64,000 nt of DNA from Botrimarina colliarenosi (GCF_007859955.1 NZ_SJPR01000001.1:572388-636387), one strand, 5' to 3'; shown: positions 39,092 through 48,648, counted from the stretch's first letter. The notes: generated by a model from the sequence alone, not told the origin. Translations and numbers: made by a program.

Positions 39092-40260
39092 CGGTTGGCG
39101 GCGACGACGGTTGGCTTGCCGTGTTGGTCGGGGAAAACGAGTAGCGTCATGGCGGCGTCGCCGCGGGGTTTGAGCTCTCGCCGCAGTGACTCGGGCCGTA
39201 CGTCGACGCCGCGGCATTTGATCTCCAGCGTCCCAACGCCCCGTTCCGCGAGCCAGCCCGCCAGCCGTTTGCGGCTCAGCGGCATGGCCTCGACGACGCG
39301 GAACGAGGCGACCAGCGGGTCGGCCGCTGGCGTGTCGCTAGTGAAGTAAGCCACCCGCGGCGTGACTTGCTGGAGTTGGTTCTGGTTAGCGAGCGACCCC
39401 TCCAGGTCGGCGGCGAGCACCGCCGGGTCGAAGTCGTGCAGCCAATCGCCGATCGAAGTCGCGATCTCGGCCCGTTCGTCAGCAGCACCGAGGAAGGTGG
39501 CGAGGGCGCCGTCGCCGCTGAGCTTGGTGGCGCGCCGTTTCCCCGGTTTGCGGGCGAGCGGCCCGGCCCACGCCACGAGCTGCCGACACTCGCCGCCGCG
39601 GCTGATCCACTCCAGCTCGCACTCGGCTTGCCAGTCGCCAGGCAATTGGGCCGCCGGGGCCAGCTTGATCGCGGCGGCCGGCGTGCGGCGGCGCCAGGCG
39701 GCGAGCGTCGCCAGCGAGGGCTCGTGGGCGTCGGGCTGCGTGGTGCGGCGGCCGGCAGGGCGGCGGTCGGGATCGGCGTGCCAAGCGTCGCACTCGGGCA
39801 GGTTCTCTGCGTCGAGCATCGTGGTCGTGACGGTCGCGTTGACGTCGTAGGCGGCGGCGTTGCGCTGAGCAAACGCGGTCATCGCGGCGTCGGCGTCGAT
39901 GCCGATTCTGTCGGCGACGCCCTGGGCGGATCCAACCAGATCGCCGCCGACGCCGCAGCAGGCGTCAACCACCGTGGTAAAGCCGTCGAGTCGCCGCGCC
40001 TTGTAGCGGGCGATCCACTCGTCGGTCGCTTGTTCAAGACCCCTGCGGGTAAAGAACATTTCCGCGGCGTTGGCGAACTTGTTTGTCCCGCGCCTTCTTA
40101 GTTCCGCCAGTTCGACCACAGCGGCGGCGTGACGGGGGTCGCCGAGCTGCTTACGCAGGCTCGTTAGCAGCGCCGGCGTCACTTGAGCGGCGGCGATTTC
40201 AGCGAGCACCGCGGCCGCTTCGTCGCCGAGGAGCCAGGAGAGGGGCGGGGGGGGCGTCAT
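39085..40260 (-). CDS. Class I SAM-dependent methyltransferase with THUMP-like C-terminal domain
   Basis: 391 aa. Motif I is VVDACCGVGGDLVGSA and motif II has DRIGIDADAAM. DAWHADPDRRPAGRR corresponds to the D-P-P/PDPAR loop of RNA methyltransferases. The C-terminal part (about 290-385) resembles a THUMP-like domain. Base methylation of RNA is the family expectation but the substrate is unproven. ATG at 40260 is chosen; an open frame continuing to 41802 lies antisense to two other genes and is not coding. The stop codon falls inside an inverted repeat. Confidence 0.78.
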   Translation of the reverse strand: MTPPPPLSWLLGDEAAAVLAEIAAAQVTPALLTSLRKQLGDPRHAAAVVELAELRRRGTNKFANAAEMFFTRRGLEQATDEWIARYKARRLDGFTTVVDACCGVGGDLVGSAQGVADRIGIDADAAMTAFAQRNAAAYDVNATVTTTMLDAENLPECDAWHADPDRRPAGRRTTQPDAHEPSLATLAAWRRRTPAAAIKLAPAAQLPGDWQAECELEWISRGGECRQLVAWAGPLARKPGKRRATKLSGDGALATFLGAADERAEIATSIGDWLHDFDPAVLAADLEGSLANQNQLQQVTPRVAYFTSDTPAADPLVASFRVVEAMPLSRKRLAGWLAERGVGTLEIKCRGVDVRPESLRRELKPRGDAAMTLLVFPDQHGKPTVVAANRP

Positions 40261-40422
40261 GCGGGCGGGCCGGATAGGAGGGTCGGGCAAAGCTCGCCAG
40301 CTAGCGGCGTCATAGCGGCGGACGCATCGCCGTGCGGCAGACACGGGCCAATGTGTCGATCTTCTCCGATGCGGACCTGTGTTGTTCCAACCACCCGCGT
40401 TTTCAACAAGTGGCGGCTCAAG

Positions 40423-41388
40423 ATGATCGGACGACCTCTCGCTCTGGCTGGCCTGCTCGGCGCCGCCGTGGGGGGGCCGTACGTCGTGTCGCAAGCGAAC
40501 AACGGCGACTGGCAGAACCCCTGGGGCGCCCCGCAGGCGGCGCCGCCTGCGGCCGAGCAGCCGATTGCTCAGGGTAGCCCACCGGCTGGTTTCGCCACCC
40601 GGCCGCCGAACCTCCAGGGACCCATGGGGCCTGGATCGGAGATCTACGAGAGCCCCGCGTCGCTGGTTGGCCCCGTCGGCACGCCGCTCGAGCAGGCGAT
40701 GGACTGGAGCGTCGACAAGAACTGGGTCTACCACAACTGGGCCCGCAAATCGACCGGCTTGGCCGACCCAACGCTGTTTGGCGTCCGCGTCCCCCTCGTG
40801 ACAGGGAGCGGGATGACCGACGTCGCCGGCTCGCTGACCTACTACTTCGACGGCGCCGGCGTGCTGCAGAAAATGTCGCTCTACGGCCGGACGGCCGACA
40901 CGTCGCGGCTGGTGCATCTGGCGACGACGCGGTTCGGGATGCAGGCCGCTGCCGGATCGCCGGGGGACCAGGTCTTCCAGGCAGTTGAGAGCAAAAAGCT
41001 CCGCGGCCACCTCCGGACGCGGCCCGAAGGGACCCTGTGGGCGACGTCGCCTCACAGCAGCTTCGCCATCGAGATGCAGGTGACGCGGCCCGGCAGCCCC
41101 TACGTGGTGACGCCGACGACGCCGCGGCTCGAAATCCCGTCGGCGGCGGCCCCTCCGCCACCGCGTCTGGCGGAGGCTCAGGGCCCGAACGAAGGCGCCT
41201 CGCCTGTCTTTCCGTCGCGGAGCGTCGTTCCTGACGGCCAGCCGGTGAACCCCCAGGCGGCCGGCGCCGAGACGATTGGCGGCCCGCCGACGCCGTCGTT
41301 GCCGAAAGTCGGCTCGCCCACCGCGGCGCCGCCGGCGGAGTTGAAGCCGCTGGACGGCTACCGCGACCGGTTCCGCTGGCCCGGGTGA
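40423..41388 (+). CDS. Secreted or anchored Pro/Ala-rich hypothetical protein
   Basis: 321 aa with a signal-like N-terminus (IGRPLALAGLLGAAVGGPYVV). Pro/Ala-rich tracts appear at about residues 30-75 and throughout the last ~90 residues. The middle (about 85-205) looks folded: TPLEQAMDWSVDKNWVYHNWARKSTG, VRVPLVTGSGMTDVAGSLTYYF and LVHLATTRFGMQ. I do not recognise the family and assign no function. ATG at 40423 is chosen for the signal peptide; the frame is open further upstream (from 40183) but that part has no signal or family character. It is co-directional with, and 24 bases upstream of, the acetyltransferase gene. Confidence 0.7.
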   Translation: MIGRPLALAGLLGAAVGGPYVVSQANNGDWQNPWGAPQAAPPAAEQPIAQGSPPAGFATRPPNLQGPMGPGSEIYESPASLVGPVGTPLEQAMDWSVDKNWVYHNWARKSTGLADPTLFGVRVPLVTGSGMTDVAGSLTYYFDGAGVLQKMSLYGRTADTSRLVHLATTRFGMQAAAGSPGDQVFQAVESKKLRGHLRTRPEGTLWATSPHSSFAIEMQVTRPGSPYVVTPTTPRLEIPSAAAPPPPRLAEAQGPNEGASPVFPSRSVVPDGQPVNPQAAGAETIGGPPTPSLPKVGSPTAAPPAELKPLDGYRDRFRWPG

Positions 41389-41412
41389 GGGGTGAGCGGC
41401 TAACGTGACGGC

Positions 41413-42348
41413 ATGCCGGACCCGTCCCCCGTTATTCGTGTCGCCGCCCCTCACGAGCAGCGTGCTGCGCTTGAGCTCGCGCTGAGACCTTTGCCGGCGG
41501 CGTCGCGGGGCCCGTTGCTCGATGCGGTCGGGGCGACAGCGGGACACCCGCTCGGACCGCTCGACGCGTTGCTCGTCGCCGTGGAGAGGGAACGCGTCGT
41601 CGCCGCGACCTGGGCCCAACCGTCCCCCGGCGCGGCCGCGGCGCTGTGGCCCCCCGAGTGGGTAGGCGCCCGTCCGCCGCACGCCTCTGCTGTCGAGCTG
41701 GCCCTCGTGAAGGGGGCGGCGGCGGCGTGCGATGCGGCCGGCATTGCGTTGACGCAGGCGTTGTTTGAGATCGCCGACGATCCGCGGATCGCCGCCCTGC
41801 AAGGGGCTCGGTTCCGAGAGATCGCGAAGTTGCGTTACCTAGGGCGCACAATCCGGGCGGCGGACTCACCCACGGCGCCGGACGCCGTGCTGACCTTTGA
41901 GCCGCTGACCCAGCGTGACCACAGCCGATTGAAGAGGCTCCTGAAGCGGACGTACATCGACAGTCTCGATTGCCCGGGGCTCGATGACTACCGCGACCTC
42001 GACGACGTGCTGGAAAGCTACCGCGCGACCGGCCGCTACGACGCCCTGGGCTGGCAGTTTGTTCAGCAAGGGGGCGACGACATCGGCGTGGTGATCGTGG
42101 CGGAGCACCCCGACGCCGACCAAGCGGAGCTGATCTACATGGGGCTCGTCCCGGAGGCGCGGGGCCAGGGACACGGCGCAAGGCTGATAAAGCGGGCGAT
42201 TCGGCTGGCGGCCGATTACGGTTCGGATCAACTCATGGTCGCGGTCGACGAAGGGAACACGCCCGCGCGGCGCGCCTACGAACGGGCCGGATTTGCGTCC
42301 TGGGCGAAGCGTTCAGTCTACGTCCGGGCCCGGGACGTCGCGGGGTGA
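41413..42348 (+). CDS. GNAT-family N-acetyltransferase
   Basis: 311 aa. The C-terminal ~150 residues carry a GNAT domain: IYMGLVPEARGQGHGARLIKR contains the acetyl-CoA pyrophosphate loop (R-G-Q-G-H-G-A), and AVDEGNTPARRAYERAGF is the typical motif B region. The N-terminal half may be a second, degenerate acetyltransferase-like unit (ATWAQPSPG, FEIADDPRIAALQGARFREI). The substrate is unknown. It follows the unknown secreted-protein gene and may be in the same transcript. Confidence 0.8.
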   Translation: MPDPSPVIRVAAPHEQRAALELALRPLPAASRGPLLDAVGATAGHPLGPLDALLVAVERERVVAATWAQPSPGAAAALWPPEWVGARPPHASAVELALVKGAAAACDAAGIALTQALFEIADDPRIAALQGARFREIAKLRYLGRTIRAADSPTAPDAVLTFEPLTQRDHSRLKRLLKRTYIDSLDCPGLDDYRDLDDVLESYRATGRYDALGWQFVQQGGDDIGVVIVAEHPDADQAELIYMGLVPEARGQGHGARLIKRAIRLAADYGSDQLMVAVDEGNTPARRAYERAGFASWAKRSVYVRARDVAG

Positions 42349-42799
42349 GCCGCGTCACCGGCGCGGCGAACGCGTTATGCACGATCGGCGCGCCGTGTCA
42401 GCTTTCTGTCGACAACGGGTCGCGCGTGTGTTTCGCCCGGGTTAAGCCGAGATTAAGAATCGATGTTGGGTCAGGTTTTCCCCCGTTGTTCAGACAGCGT
42501 TTGACAGCGGCGCCAGCACCCCCATAATCGGCCGCTCGGGTGGACGGGGTGATCGCAGGGCAGGGCCGACAAGTTTGGCCTGCCGCGGACCTCTCTCGTT
42601 GGTGGTACGAAGTTCTGGTGGCGTCTGACGGTGGGGTTTTCCCGCTAGGCGACGCGTTCTTGCTGGCCCCGCTACGAAGGCGGGCCAGAGCCAGGCTGCC
42701 GCCGCGTTGGCCTCCGAATGGGGTGGGTGAAACGGGTCACGCAGGTCGCTCTTGTCGAGCGTTGCGTTGACCCTCTAGGAATCGGCACGGAAGGCTTGC
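42349..42799. other. Upstream region of dnaA: promoter and long leader
   Basis: About 450 bases without a supported gene. It holds a strong promoter at 42501-42528 and therefore a ~265-base untranslated leader with a GC-rich hairpin (CTGGCCCCGC / GCGGGCCAG, about 42665-42693). One weak DnaA-box-like TTATGCACG occurs near 42383. No AT-rich unwinding region or cluster of boxes is present, so this is not a convincing origin of replication. Confidence 0.5.
42501..42528 (+). promoter_or_regulatory. Predicted sigma-70-type promoter of dnaA
   Basis: Perfect TTGACA (42501-42506), a 16-base spacer and CATAAT (42523-42528, five of six to TATAAT), in the dnaA direction, about 270 bases before its start. 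Confidence 0.65.
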
Positions 42800-44329
42800 A
42801 TGGAAGGTCGGTGTGGAGTGGTTCGTTCTCACGAAGCGTGTCGCCAAGATGAGCGGACGGCCGGCGATTCGTTTCGTGACGCGTTACGACAGCAGATTGG
42901 CGCGACTCGCTACTCGACATGGTTTGCCGAGTCGGCGTTCGCCGAGGGGGTCCACGTGGCCGCAGGGACGGTTGGCATCGCCGTGAGCTTCGACCGAGGC
43001 GCCGCCGACCCGACCGTCACCCTGACGACCGCGTCGTCGTTCGAGCAGTCGCTGCTGCGGCGGCAGTTCCGCGTCGAGGTCGAGGCGGCCGCCCATGCCG
43101 CGTTCGGTCCCGCGGCGCAGGTCGCGTTCGAGGTGCAAACGTTAACCGCCCAACCCGCCCCAACCAACTCGACGAAACAGGCCGCCGCGACTAAGCCGAC
43201 CGCCGACTGCCCAGCGACGTCGGCCATTCCGTCCCCAGCCGAACCGATTCCAGCTAAAACGTCCCCCAGCCCTACCAAGCCGATCGCGCGATCGGCGCCG
43301 CGTCCTGTCGATCCTTTGGAGGGTTGGGTGGTTGGCGAAAGCAACGCCCCCGCGACGCGGCTCTGCCAGCGACTCATCGCGGGCGACTTCGTCGCGTCTC
43401 CGGTTCTGCTATGGGGTCCTTCGGGGGTCGGTAAGTCGCACCTGTTGCGGGCCGTTGCCGAGGGGGTCCGTTCGCGGCATCGCCGCCGCCGAGTGCTGCT
43501 GATCACCGCCGAGCAGTTCCTGCGCGGCTTTGTCGATGCGGCCCGGGGAGGAGGGTTCCCGAGCTTTCGTCAGAAGCACCAGGGCGCCGACCTGCTGTTG
43601 GTGGATGACGTCCAGCAGCTGATCGGCAAGACACGCACGCTCGAAGAGTTCCGCCAGACGATCGATGCGGCGATCGAAGCGGGCGCCCAGGTCGTGATGA
43701 CGGCCGACCGGGGGCTGAACGAGCTGCGCGAATTGGGCCCCGAAATCGCCTCTCGCCTTGCGGGGGGGCTCGCCGTCGAGACGCCGCTGCCGGACGCTTT
43801 GATCCGCGAAGGCCTAGTCCGGCAGGCCGCCGAACGGGTCGGCCTCGACCTGCCCGAAGCCACTGCCAGGGCGCTGGCTTGCCGGCTGGTGGGCGGCGGA
43901 CGCGAAGCGCAGGGCGCCGTGAATCGGATGGCCCTCATCCACGACACCTTCGCCTCGGCCCTCGACGAGGCCCTGGCGATCCGGGTGGCGGACGACGCCA
44001 ACCGGCTCTCGACCCCCCCCGTCCGGTTGGCCGACATTCAGCGGGCCGTTTGCGGCGTCTGTGGCGTTGATCTGAAGATGCTGCGGTCGGACAAAAGGAC
44101 CAAATCGGTCACCGAGCCGCGGATGCTGGCCATGTGGCTCTCCCGCAAGATGACCGGCAGCGCCTGGAGCGAGATCGGCGAGTACTACGGTCGCAGCAGC
44201 CACAGCACCGTGATTGCCGCCCATCGGCGGGTCGAGACGCTGCTGGCCAAGGGCGAGCCGACCCGGCTCGTGTCGGGCGATCTGGGCGAAACAATCCGCC
44301 GGATCGAGGCCGCCCTCCGTTCGGCCTAA
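42800..44329 (+). CDS. dnaA: Chromosomal replication initiator protein DnaA
   Basis: 509 aa with the four-domain plan. The N-terminal domain is about 20-110, followed by a Pro/Ala-rich linker (about 115-175). The AAA+ domain has Walker A GPSGVGKSHLL (about residue 206), Walker B LLLVDDVQQL (about 265) and sensor and arginine-finger regions. The C-terminal DNA-binding domain has the DnaA signature GRSSHSTVIAAHRRVE (about 457-472). It should open the origin and load the helicase. ATG at 42800 follows a GGAAGG ribosome site. It stands alone, with an acetyltransferase before and an oxidoreductase after, and no dnaN is adjacent. The long linker and relaxed N-terminal domain differ from the enterobacterial protein. 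Confidence 0.93.
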   Translation: MEGRCGVVRSHEACRQDERTAGDSFRDALRQQIGATRYSTWFAESAFAEGVHVAAGTVGIAVSFDRGAADPTVTLTTASSFEQSLLRRQFRVEVEAAAHAAFGPAAQVAFEVQTLTAQPAPTNSTKQAAATKPTADCPATSAIPSPAEPIPAKTSPSPTKPIARSAPRPVDPLEGWVVGESNAPATRLCQRLIAGDFVASPVLLWGPSGVGKSHLLRAVAEGVRSRHRRRRVLLITAEQFLRGFVDAARGGGFPSFRQKHQGADLLLVDDVQQLIGKTRTLEEFRQTIDAAIEAGAQVVMTADRGLNELRELGPEIASRLAGGLAVETPLPDALIREGLVRQAAERVGLDLPEATARALACRLVGGGREAQGAVNRMALIHDTFASALDEALAIRVADDANRLSTPPVRLADIQRAVCGVCGVDLKMLRSDKRTKSVTEPRMLAMWLSRKMTGSAWSEIGEYYGRSSHSTVIAAHRRVETLLAKGEPTRLVSGDLGETIRRIEAALRSA

Positions 44330-44503
44330 CCGCTGCGGCGGGCGAATTCTTGCGTCCGATGGCGGCGGGAGCCGGTAGCTTGTGAGCCGGTTTCACGGGC
44401 GGGCCCTTTCATTCGGGGCTCCGGGTGGACATCGTAGAGACTTGCCGGGAACGCTGTTTCCGCCTTTTCGCACTTCTCAACGCACCTCGTTCCTTAAGGA
44501 CGA

Positions 44504-45973
44504 ATGATGGCCGACTCGTCGATTCCTCCCGTGGTTGCCTCCCGTCGCGGATTTCTGAAGGCGTCGGCAGCGACCGCTGCGACCGCGGGCTGGTGGTCGA
44601 CGACGTCCCGCAGCTGGGCGGCCGGCTTCCGCAGCGCCAACGAGCGGCCCGTCTGCGGCTTTATCGGCACCGGCATCCGTTACGGGAGTCTCGTCACCGA
44701 GGCGGTCAAGTACGGCCCCTGTGCGGCGTTGTGCGATGTCGATGGGGCGCAACTGAACCATGCGGTGCGGACGGCTCAAAGTGTCTACAACCGGCACGGC
44801 GTCGCGGCGCCCGTCGCCGATCTCTACGAGGACTACCGCCGGGTGCTCGACCGTCCGGACATCGACATCGTCGTCATCGCGACCCCCGACCATTGGCACT
44901 CAAAGATCGTCATCGAGGCGCTGCTCGCCGGCAAGGACGTCTACTGCGAGAAGCCCCTCACGCACCACGTCGCGGAGGGACAGCAGATTCTCTCGGCGCT
45001 CGATCGGACGAAGCGTGTCATGCAGGTCGGATCGCAGCAGCGGTCGGGACTGCAATTCCAGACCGCCGTCGCGCTGGCGCGATCGGGAAGGGCCGGCAAG
45101 ATCAATCGAGTGACCTGTAGCATTGGCGGCTGCCCGACGAGCGACTCGCTTCCGCTCTGCGCCCCGCCGAGCGAGATGAACTGGAACCGTTGGCTCGGTC
45201 CCGCGCCTTGGGCCGCCTACCGCGCCGCGGATTCGCTCCCCGACGGCGGTTACGGCGGCGAGCACCCGTACGGCCGCGGCCACGCTCACTTCCGCTGGTG
45301 GTACGAGTACGCCGGCGGCAAGCTCACCGACTGGGGCGCCCACCACGTCGATATCGCGATGTGGGGCCTCAACAAGTCGGACGCCTCGATCGGCCGCTTC
45401 ACGATCGACCCGATCAAGGTCAACCACCCGGTCGAGTTCAAGGACGGCTACCCGGTCGATGACACCCGTTTCAATACCGCCACCACCTTTGAGATTCGCG
45501 TCACCTTCGAAGACGGCGCCGAGATCGACATTGTCGATAACTCTGAGCGGCTTGGCTTCGGGAACGGCATCATGTTCGAGTGCGAAGACGGCCGCTTCTT
45601 CGTCAATCGCGGCAAGCTGACCGGCAAGCCGGTTGAAGAGTTGAAGACGAACCCGTTGCCAGAGTCGGCTTTCACCGATCTGTATCAGGGCCCGTCGCAG
45701 GCCGCCGCCGACGAGACCGACGGGGACGGCCACGAGGCCCGCGGCTCGTCGCACATGAAGAACTTCATGGAATGCGTCAAGAGCCGGCAGACGCCGATCT
45801 CGGACGTCGCCTCGCACCATCGAAACCTGACCGTTTGCCACGTGTCGAACATCGCGATGCGGCTCGGGCGTAAGCTGACGTACGACCCGTTGAGCGAGCG
45901 CTTTGTCGACGACACCCAGGCCGATGGCCTGCTGAGCCGCGAGCCGCGCAAGGGCTACGAGTACGCCGTCTGA
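44504..45973 (+). CDS. Tat-exported Gfo/Idh/MocA-family oxidoreductase
   Basis: A twin-arginine signal (SRRGFLKASAATAA, about residues 13-26) precedes a Rossmann NAD(P)-binding domain (GFIGTGIRYGS). DVYCEKPLTHH, the conserved EKP motif, and TDWGAHHVDIAMWG, the substrate/cofactor contact region of this family, are clear. Planctomycetes carry many such exported dehydrogenase-like proteins, thought to act on sugars or inositols, with cofactor folded in before export. The start is ATG at 44504 (a second ATG follows at once). It is followed on the same strand by a sugar porter gene. Confidence 0.9.
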   Translation: MMADSSIPPVVASRRGFLKASAATAATAGWWSTTSRSWAAGFRSANERPVCGFIGTGIRYGSLVTEAVKYGPCAALCDVDGAQLNHAVRTAQSVYNRHGVAAPVADLYEDYRRVLDRPDIDIVVIATPDHWHSKIVIEALLAGKDVYCEKPLTHHVAEGQQILSALDRTKRVMQVGSQQRSGLQFQTAVALARSGRAGKINRVTCSIGGCPTSDSLPLCAPPSEMNWNRWLGPAPWAAYRAADSLPDGGYGGEHPYGRGHAHFRWWYEYAGGKLTDWGAHHVDIAMWGLNKSDASIGRFTIDPIKVNHPVEFKDGYPVDDTRFNTATTFEIRVTFEDGAEIDIVDNSERLGFGNGIMFECEDGRFFVNRGKLTGKPVEELKTNPLPESAFTDLYQGPSQAAADETDGDGHEARGSSHMKNFMECVKSRQTPISDVASHHRNLTVCHVSNIAMRLGRKLTYDPLSERFVDDTQADGLLSREPRKGYEYAV

Positions 45974-46156
45974 GGGCCTGGCGGTTCTCTCTTGTCGACG
46001 ACGAACCTGTCGGGCGGTCGCCCTGCGCCGTGATGAACGCGCGTCGCTTTGGGCCCGACGCGATTTTTTTAATGCGCCATTCCGCTACCATGGGCCTTCT
46101 CATGCCGGGCCACGGCGGCCTCGTCACGTCTCTTGCGTTTTCTCACAAGTCGACCC

Positions 46157-47494
46157 ATGCGTCAGTCTGGCAAGCTGTTTCAGAGCGCGTTGGTGGCGTC
46201 GCTCGGCGGGTTTCTCTTTGGGTTCGACACCGCCGTTATTTCGGGCGCTGAGCAAACGATCCAGTCGCTGTGGTCGCTGAGCGACACGCTGCACGGTCTC
46301 GCCATGAGCGCGGCTCTGTGGGGAACGGTCTTGGGGGCGCTCGCCGGTAGCGTTCCCACCGACCGCTGGGGCCGGAAGCCGACCCTCTTCTGGATCGGCG
46401 TGCTGTACTTCGTCTCGGCGGTTTGGTCGGCTTTCGCGGGCGATGTCGGCTCCTTCATGGCAGCGCGCTTCATCGGTGGCGTGGGCGTCGGCGTGTCGAC
46501 CGTCGCCGCGCCGCTCTACATCGCGGAAATCTCGCCACCGGGCCTCCGCGGCCGGCTCACAGGGATGTTCCAGTTCAACATCGTGTTCGGCATTCTTATC
46601 GCCTTCGTGTCGAACTACTTCATGAAGCAGATTGGCGACGATAGTTGGCGGTGGATGCTGGGCGTCGAGGCGATTCCGGCGCTGCTTTACACGGTGCTCA
46701 CCGCCACGATCCCCGAGAGCCCCCGCTGGCTGATCGGCTTCCGCGCCGACCGAGAGGGGGCGCTTACCGGTCTGGCGCGGCTCAACCCGGGAGCGACCGC
46801 CGCGGAGACCGCGGCCCTGGTCGATGAGATCGAGGCCGCCGCTGTCGCTGAAGAGTCGGTCACGGGCGGGTCGCGCTTCGCCGGCACGTTGACCAAGCCG
46901 CTGTTGTTGGCTTTCTTGGTCGCTTTCTTCAACCAACTTTCGGGCATCAACGCCATCCTTTACTTTGCGCCTCGCATTTTTGAAATGGCGGGGCTCGGCG
47001 ACAGGGCGGCGCTGCTGCAGTCGGTCGGCATCGGATTGACGAATCTCGTCTTCACCTTCGTTGGCTTGGCTTTGATTGACCGGCTCGGTCGTCGGACGCT
47101 GCTCCTCATCGGGTCGTTTGGCTACATCCTTTCGCTCGGCCTCTGCTCTTGGGCGTTCTTCAACGACGTCGGCTCGATCGTGCCGGCGTGCCTTTTCGCC
47201 TTCATCGCGTCGCACGCCGTGGGGCAGGGCGCGGTCATCTGGGTCTTCATTTCGGAGATTTTCCCCAACGAGCACCGGGCGTTGGGCAACTCGGTCGGCA
47301 GTGGCACGCACTGGGTCTTCGCCGCCCTGCTGACGGCCTTCTTCCCGCGTCTGGTGACCGCGTTTGCTCCCGGGACCGTTTTCGCCTTTTTCTGCGGCAT
47401 GATGGTGCTGCAGCTTATCTGGGTTTTGACCATGGTCCCCGAAACAAAAGGCGTCTCGCTCGAAGAGATCCAGCGTCGACTCGGGCTCGTGTGA
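46157..47494 (+). CDS. MFS sugar porter (xylose/glucose:H+ symporter type)
   Basis: Twelve membrane helices with sugar-porter signatures: GGFLFGFDTAVISGAEQTI at the N-terminus, DRWGRKPTLF, IGGVGVGVSTVAAPLYIAEISP, FNQLSGINAILYFAPRIFE in helix seven, DRLGRRTLLLIGS and the C-terminal VPETKGVSLEEIQ. These place it with XylE/GLUT-like proteins, importing a monosaccharide. ATG at 46157 is used in place of a TTG at 46133. It lies downstream of the oxidoreductase gene, but about 180 bases separate them, so a joint operon is uncertain. Confidence 0.95.
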   Translation: MRQSGKLFQSALVASLGGFLFGFDTAVISGAEQTIQSLWSLSDTLHGLAMSAALWGTVLGALAGSVPTDRWGRKPTLFWIGVLYFVSAVWSAFAGDVGSFMAARFIGGVGVGVSTVAAPLYIAEISPPGLRGRLTGMFQFNIVFGILIAFVSNYFMKQIGDDSWRWMLGVEAIPALLYTVLTATIPESPRWLIGFRADREGALTGLARLNPGATAAETAALVDEIEAAAVAEESVTGGSRFAGTLTKPLLLAFLVAFFNQLSGINAILYFAPRIFEMAGLGDRAALLQSVGIGLTNLVFTFVGLALIDRLGRRTLLLIGSFGYILSLGLCSWAFFNDVGSIVPACLFAFIASHAVGQGAVIWVFISEIFPNEHRALGNSVGSGTHWVFAALLTAFFPRLVTAFAPGTVFAFFCGMMVLQLIWVLTMVPETKGVSLEEIQRRLGLV

Positions 47495-47518
47495 AACCGA
47501 GGCCTACGAACGGACGGC

Positions 47519-48436
47519 TCACTTCTCGCCGAGCGGCACGTCGCGGTAGCGCTCGTGGCAGTTGACGCAGTTCGCGTTGATCCTCTGCAAAGCCACAGCG
47601 GCCTTTTCAGCGGGGATGCTTGGCGTGCCGAGCGTTGTCTCCAAATCGATGGCGGCCGCTTCGCTTTCGCGGAGCATTCGGAGGAACTCGGCCGGCTCGC
47701 CAGCTACAGCGTCGCTGCGGAGCAGTTCGGTGAAGTGCTCTCGGAGCAGTAAGGCTTCATGGCCCGGATCGAGGTCCGGATGATCCCTCGGCGCCCTCCA
47801 GCCGGCGGCGGCGAGCGTTTTGAGCCGGTCGTGGGTCTGCTCGATCGCGACCATCGCCGCCGCCATCGGGGGCGCCTCGACCGACTCGGGGAACTCTGCC
47901 GACATGCGGTCAAGCGTCGCCGGGTTGAGCGGCCTGGCTTCGCGGGCCGAGGCGAAGAGGCCGCGATAACTCGGGCTCGTGCCCGCCAGCTCAAGCACGC
48001 CCGGCGCGTCGGCTGGTTCCATCATCCCCGCTGTGACGCACGCAACCGCCGCGGCCGCCGGGCTGCGGTGCTTGCCGTGGTGGCAATGGACGTAGACCGG
48101 GCCCTCCAGGTCGCGGACCGCCTTGGCGAGTTGCGCGGCGCGTTCGGCCGGGACGCCGTCGTAGCCGTGTGGCAGGTGGATGTACCGCAAGCCGTGGCGG
48201 GCGGCCGCCGCCAAGTCGGGCTGTGCCGCATCGACGCTGATCACCGTCTTCACGCCCAGGCGGCTTAAGGCGGCGAAGGCCGTGTCCCCCTCGGGCGCCC
48301 CGCCAGAGAGGACCTTCGGATGGACCCGCACGAGGTTAGGAACCGGCGGCGACTCGATTCGCTGCGGCGACGCGGCTTGGGCGACGGCCGCTCCCAGGAG
48401 CGTCACGGCGGCAGCAGTCATTCGCGGCAGCGGCAT
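47519..48436 (-). CDS. Exported dual-specificity-like protein phosphatase fused to a CxxCH haem-type motif
   Basis: About 305 aa with a signal peptide (ending AQA-AS). The first domain is a PTP/DSP-like fold: VLSGGAPEGDTAFAALSRLGV and the P-loop YVHCHHGKHRSPAAA, where HCx5R (Cys-HHGKH-Arg, about residue 115) is complete. The C-terminal ~130 residues are helical and end with NCVNCHERYRDV, a CxxCH cytochrome c haem-binding motif in the cytochrome c'-like manner. I know no standard protein with this order, so either a redox-linked phosphatase or a DSP-like inactive partner is possible. ATG at 48436 is preferred over TTG at 48466. Confidence 0.78.
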   Translation of the reverse strand: MPLPRMTAAAVTLLGAAVAQAASPQRIESPPVPNLVRVHPKVLSGGAPEGDTAFAALSRLGVKTVISVDAAQPDLAAAARHGLRYIHLPHGYDGVPAERAAQLAKAVRDLEGPVYVHCHHGKHRSPAAAAVACVTAGMMEPADAPGVLELAGTSPSYRGLFASAREARPLNPATLDRMSAEFPESVEAPPMAAAMVAIEQTHDRLKTLAAAGWRAPRDHPDLDPGHEALLLREHFTELLRSDAVAGEPAEFLRMLRESEAAAIDLETTLGTPSIPAEKAAVALQRINANCVNCHERYRDVPLGEK

Positions 48437-48648
48437 AGCAAGCGATCGGCGGAAGAATGGACGCAATGGCGAACTCGCTCCTGTTGAGAGTCGCAGCTAG
48501 CCGTCAAAATGTCTACCAGAGGTGGCTGATGGGGGAGATTAGAATCCCGGCGGTCTGTCCGCTTCTCGCCGGTTGGTCAGGCCCATACGCCCCGGCCGGA
48601 ACGGCGGCGCCAGTCGAATAAACTTCCCGTCGTCGGACAAGGACACGC

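Noticed and set aside
40261-41802. Minus-strand extension of the methyltransferase frame giving a 905-codon protein
   Set aside because: It runs antisense to the exported unknown gene and part of the acetyltransferase gene and has Arg/Gly-rich low-quality composition; a good ATG is present at 40260.
42349-42799. Origin of replication upstream of dnaA
   Set aside because: Only one weak box-like sequence and no AT-rich unwinding region.
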